64,000 nt of DNA, from NCBI RefSeq assembly GCF_003651185.1, contig NZ_RCDC01000004.1:1722659-1786658 (forward strand), given 5' to 3'. The notes beneath the pieces are model-generated. The model saw only the letters and a program-made list of their open reading frames with translations, made no database searches and was not told the DNA's origin. Numbering within the stretch: the stretch's first letter is position 1; each line of letters begins with the position of its first letter. Below are positions 62,001 to 64,000 of this stretch, piece by piece. The stretch comes from Stenotrophomonas rhizophila (GTDB lineage: Bacteria > Pseudomonadota > Gammaproteobacteria > Xanthomonadales > Xanthomonadaceae). The position numbers and the translations under genes were made by a program.

Positions 62001-62204
62001 CTCGGTGACCTGGCGTGAGACCTGTTCGGCGGTCGCGCCGGGCCAGTTCGTGCGCACCACCATCACCTTGAAGGTGAACGGTGGATCCTCGGACTGGCCC
62101 AGGTGCTTGTACGACCACGCGCCGATGATCGCGAAGGCCAGCATCGCAAACAGCACCAGTGGCCGGTTGCCCAGCGCCCATTCGGAGAGGTTGAAGCGGC
62201 GCAC
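59034..62204 (-). CDS. RND efflux transporter permease (HAE1-like)
   Basis: 1056 residues with two large periplasmic loops and 12 membrane helices. Family blocks: the N-terminal LSEWALGNRPLVLFAMLAFA, PGATAEQVSRQVTEPIEKAL, the proton-relay TM4 segment with LGALVLALGLLVDDAIIAVE (Asp-Asp), and the C-terminal AGMIMRNSVILIDQIQQD. It pumps drugs or other amphiphiles with the adaptor encoded 4 bases upstream. There is no outer-membrane channel gene, so TolC-like partner is elsewhere. It cannot be matched safely to a named Sme system. Confidence 0.93.
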   Translation of the reverse strand: MRRFNLSEWALGNRPLVLFAMLAFAIIGAWSYKHLGQSEDPPFTFKVMVVRTNWPGATAEQVSRQVTEPIEKALLNTGQYEFIRSYSRPGESQVIFVARDSLRSKAIPDLWYQVRKRVGDIKPTLPREIVGPFFNDEFGDTFGNIYALTGQGFDYAVMRDYADRIQLELQRVPDVGKIELEGLQDEKVWIELSNTKLATLGVSLQQVQQALADQNAIAATSFFETPTDRVQLRVTGQFKSVEDIRSFPIQAGDRTVHLSDIAEIKRGFADPASPKMRFMGEDAIGIAVAMKDGGDILKLGSTLDAEFERLQKTLPAGMQLRKVSDQPHAVEESVGEFVQVLTEAVVIVLLVSFFSLGLRTGLVVGVTIPLVLAMTFFVMHYFGIGLHKISLGALVLALGLLVDDAIIAVEMMATKMEQGYDRLRAASFAWESTAFPMLTGTLITAAGFLPIATAASSTGEYTRSLFQVVTIALVVSWIAAVLFIPYLGDKMLPDLFNPQPPKPDSLAGRWHARRLQWADRHPAFARWIAPKVHAHDHDPYQRPFYVRFRRFLDVCLRHRWWVIAATAALFVFSLLIFRFVPQQFFPDSTRPELMVDIELAEGASLQATQAQATKLEKLLKDREGISNYVAYVGTGSPRFYLPLDQQLPATNFSQFVVLTENATAREATRDWLLKDVIPQFPDVQMRVTRLENGPPVGYPVQMRISGEHIEQVQAIARQVEAKVRANPHVMNVNLDWSEPSKVVRLVIDQDRARALGVSSAQVSQLLGTSLSGMSVSTYREGNRLIEMLLRGPDNERVRLDMLGSLAIPTASGTSVTLSQVARLEYVFEDGIIWHRNRLPTVTVRADIADAKQPLDVVQQILPTLEGIRAELPSGYLLETGGTVEDSTRGQDSIKAGMPLFLIVVATLLMLQLRSFSRAAMVLVTAPLGIIGATLFLLLFRAPFGFVALLGTIALAGMIMRNSVILIDQIQQDIDAGHDRWHAIIDATVRRFRPIVLTALAAVLAMIPLSRSAFYGSMAISIMGGLIVGTVLTLVFLPALYAAWFRVKPDEAKTSEG

Positions 62205-62208
62205 GGGA

Positions 62209-63345
62209 TCAGTTCCCCTTGCCGGTGGCAGGCGCGGCAGGCTTGGCCGCCGGTGCCAGCACCGGGCGGTTCTGGCGGTCCACCGCGGTCACCGGCTGGC
62301 CCTCGCGCAGCAGATGGCCGCCGGCGGCAACCACCCAGTCGTTCGCGTTCACCCCGCTCAGCACCGGAACGGATTCAACGCCATACGCACCGACCGCCAC
62401 CGGCGTGGCTTTCAACGTGCGCTTGGCCGGATCGACCACCCACACGCTGCTGCGCCCATCGGCACCGCGCTGCACCGCCGCCAGCGGCAACTGCAGGGTG
62501 CCCTGGCGCCCGGCCGCGGCGAACACGCGCGCGCTCTGGCCCAGCTCGACCTCGGTCAGCGCTTCCGGTGCCAGGCTGACGCGGGTGGCATAGGTACGCC
62601 CCTGCGCATCGGCAGCCGGGGCGATCTCACGGATCGTGCCGGCCAACAGCTGGCCCGGGCGGTTCCACAGTTCCACCTGTACCGGCTGGCCCACCTGGTA
62701 ATCGCGGATGGTGCTTTCCGGCAGGGCGATCACGACTTCGCGGCCGCCATCCGCAGCCAGGGTGAACACGGTCTGCCCGGCACTGACCACCTGCCCGGCT
62801 TCGGCCTGGCGGCTGGCGATCACGCCGTCGGCCGGCGCGCGCAACTGGGCGTACTCGGCCTGGTTGCGGGCCACGGCCAGATTGGCGCGGGCGGCATTGG
62901 CCTGGCCCTGCGCGGCCTTGAACGCGGCGGTCTGGCTGTCGAGTGCGGACTGGCTGACCAGTTGCTGCTCGGCCAGCGTGGCGTAGCGCTTCTGGTCATC
63001 ACGGGCGCGGATCAGATCGGCTTCGGCAGCGGCCAGCTGGGCCTGCGAGGCGCTGGCCTGGGAGGCGTAGTCGGCAGCATCCAGCTCGGCCAGCAGTTGG
63101 CCCTTGCGCACGCGCTGGCCGGCATCGACATGCCGCTTGATCAGGTTGCCCCCGACGCGGAACGACAGCGGGCTTTCCTCGCGGGCGCGGATCTCACCGG
63201 GATAGGCAGCCACTTCCTGGCCGGTCACGGTGCCCGGGTGGACCACCAGCACCGGAATCGGCGCAACCGGCTCGGCGTCCTGCTTGCCACATGCTGCCAG
63301 CGCGATCGCCAGCAACCCACCACCCATCCATCGCATGTTTTTCAT
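62209..63345 (-). CDS. RND efflux periplasmic adaptor (membrane fusion protein)
   Basis: 378 residues from ATG 63345, with AGGACC upstream. Lipoprotein signal (lipobox LAACG at ~17-21). Then the lipoyl and coiled-coil regions: YPGEIRAREESPLSFRVGGN, HVDAGQRVRKGQLLAELDAAD, a heptad-rich helix QASASQAQLAAAEADLIRAR, and LRAPADGVIASRQAEAGQVV. It bridges the pump and outer-membrane channel. It precedes the pump gene by 4 bases and is divergent from the TetR gene. Confidence 0.94.
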   Translation of the reverse strand: MKNMRWMGGGLLAIALAACGKQDAEPVAPIPVLVVHPGTVTGQEVAAYPGEIRAREESPLSFRVGGNLIKRHVDAGQRVRKGQLLAELDAADYASQASASQAQLAAAEADLIRARDDQKRYATLAEQQLVSQSALDSQTAAFKAAQGQANAARANLAVARNQAEYAQLRAPADGVIASRQAEAGQVVSAGQTVFTLAADGGREVVIALPESTIRDYQVGQPVQVELWNRPGQLLAGTIREIAPAADAQGRTYATRVSLAPEALTEVELGQSARVFAAAGRQGTLQLPLAAVQRGADGRSSVWVVDPAKRTLKATPVAVGAYGVESVPVLSGVNANDWVVAAGGHLLREGQPVTAVDRQNRPVLAPAAKPAAPATGKGN

Positions 63346-63415
63346 GAGGTCCTGGACCTGAAAAGTAACCCGGAAAAAGCCGCTGGAAACGCTCTGTTCC
63401 AGCCGCCTCAATATT

Positions 63416-63460
63416 GAACCAGCCGGTATAGTATAAATATCGAACCGATTGGTCTAGTAT
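63416..63460. promoter_or_regulatory. Twin TetR operator candidates in the divergent efflux promoter
   Basis: Two 19-base units, GAACCAGCCGGTATAGTAT (63416-63434) and GAACCGATTGGTCTAGTAT (63442-63460), agree at 14 positions and are 26 bases apart. Each contains an ACC-N4-GGT dyad. They lie over the A/T-rich promoter region between the adaptor gene and the TetR gene. This is a likely binding site for the divergently encoded TetR regulator. Confidence 0.65.
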
Positions 63461-63467
63461 TGATTGG

Positions 63468-64000
63468 ATGACTGATCCGACCTCCTCCACATCGCCTTCC
63501 AAGCCGGCCGCCAAGGCCGCCGGGCCGGGGCGCCCGAAGGATCTGGGCAAGCGCGCGGCCATTCTGGAAGCCGCCAAATCGCTGTTCGTCGACCAGGGCT
63601 ACAACGGGGTCAGCATGGACAGCATCGCCGCGCAGGCGGGCGTATCAAAACTGACCGTTTACAGCCATTTCGGCGATAAAGAGACCCTTTTCACCGAAGC
63701 TGTGCAGTCCAAATGTGTCGAGATGCTGCCCGACGAGCTGTTCGTCACCGACATCGAGGGCCCACTGCGCGATCAGCTGATGGGCATCGGCCACGCCTTC
63801 TTCAGCCTGATCACCTCCGATGCGGCCGTCGCCGTGCAGCGGGTGATGATGTCGCCCGATACCGATGACCGCATCCGCGAAATGTTCTGGCTGGCCGGCC
63901 CGCAGCGGACCACCGATGCACTGGGGGACTTCCTGCGTGCCCGGGCCGCCCGTGGCGAACTGGAGATCACCGACTTCCAGACCGCCGCCCTCCAGTTCCT
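63468..64000 (+). CDS. TetR family regulator of the RND pump (partial at right edge)
   Basis: The first 177 residues are seen; the frame is open at the window edge. After a Pro/Ser/Lys-rich N-terminal extension comes the TetR helix-turn-helix: KRAAILEAAKSLFVDQGYNG, then MDSIAAQAGVSKLTVYSHFG and DKETLFTEAV. The C-terminal ligand domain continues past the edge. It is divergent from the adaptor-pump operon and presumably represses both, probably through the twin site at 63416-63460. Confidence 0.93.
   Translation, partial: MTDPTSSTSPSKPAAKAAGPGRPKDLGKRAAILEAAKSLFVDQGYNGVSMDSIAAQAGVSKLTVYSHFGDKETLFTEAVQSKCVEMLPDELFVTDIEGPLRDQLMGIGHAFFSLITSDAAVAVQRVMMSPDTDDRIREMFWLAGPQRTTDALGDFLRARAARGELEITDFQTAALQF

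Noticed and set aside
58725..62018. A plus-strand open frame of about 1,100 codons antisense to the RND pump gene
   Set aside because: It is the mirror of a well-supported pump gene in GC-rich DNA; the translation is His/Gln/Arg-rich with no family features. The same applies to other long antisense frames (for example 23695-26616, 32009-34756, 51053-53494 and 35917-37710).

Overview
The window reads as a chromosomal segment of a GC-rich gammaproteobacterium of the Xanthomonadaceae, most likely a Stenotrophomonas or close relative. The evidence is the uniformly high GC, the gene set (Pfp with HppA, an ilvCGM-ilvA-leuACDB cluster, many TonB-dependent receptors, short adk and mpl), and several copies of a palindrome that begins GTAG and contains GCCGGCC, matching the SMAG (Stenotrophomonas maltophilia GTAG) repeat class. 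No tRNA, rRNA, CRISPR array or prophage was found. Most of the segment is core chromosome; the only autonomous mobile element seen is one IS110-type insertion sequence.

Layout: 1-10 kb holds housekeeping genes (end of rpiA, DUF192 lipoprotein, SirB1 protein, rubredoxin divergent from thiE-hemL, azurin, HAD phosphatase, argD divergent from a K+ channel, DUF3829 lipoprotein, SDR, lipoprotein). 10-15.7 kb holds a small kinase-like protein, a DedA-PAP2-LssY membrane protein, a LON-domain protein with mpl, and adk. 15.8-20.1 kb holds a pyrophosphate module: PPi-dependent phosphofructokinase and a K+-independent H+-pumping pyrophosphatase; soluble pyrophosphatase lies at 29.8 kb. 20.2-29.5 kb is an iron/heme block: exbB-exbD-tonB, a DUF454 protein, heme oxygenase, a FecI-FecR-receptor operon with a Fur-box-like site, and two tandem paralogous six-cysteine secreted proteins. 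30-39.2 kb holds an HDOD signalling protein, a tiny cysteine-rich secreted protein, a second TonB-dependent receptor with an AraC regulator, a CadC-like membrane regulator with a PD40 propeller, and an atypical ion channel. 39.3-41.4 kb is thiC with its TPP riboswitch. 41.7-46.9 kb holds a BCCT transporter, the IS110 element between inverted copies of a ~110-bp palindromic repeat, and a gamma-glutamyltransferase. 47-56.4 kb is the branched-chain amino-acid operon ilvC-ilvG-ilvM-ilvA-leuA-leuC-leuD-leuB, then gdhA. 57.8-64 kb holds a duplicated-domain periplasmic protein and an RND efflux operon divergent from its TetR regulator.

The genes connect in a few places. IlvA makes 2-oxobutanoate; IlvGM and IlvC carry the valine and isoleucine branches; LeuACDB makes the leucine precursor; GdhA supplies glutamate. 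ilvD and ilvE are not in the window. The stretch upstream of ilvC carries what looks like a double transcription-attenuation leader: a candidate peptide with a Leu/Val/Ile run followed by a mutually exclusive antiterminator/terminator, then a second terminator overlapping a second short ORF. This is the most distinctive regulatory structure in the window. Other points worth following are a probable bridge-RNA region upstream of the IS110 recombinase, the internally duplicated periplasmic protein, the six-cysteine paralog pair beside the FecI operon, and a PAP2 domain lacking its usual motif-2 histidine.
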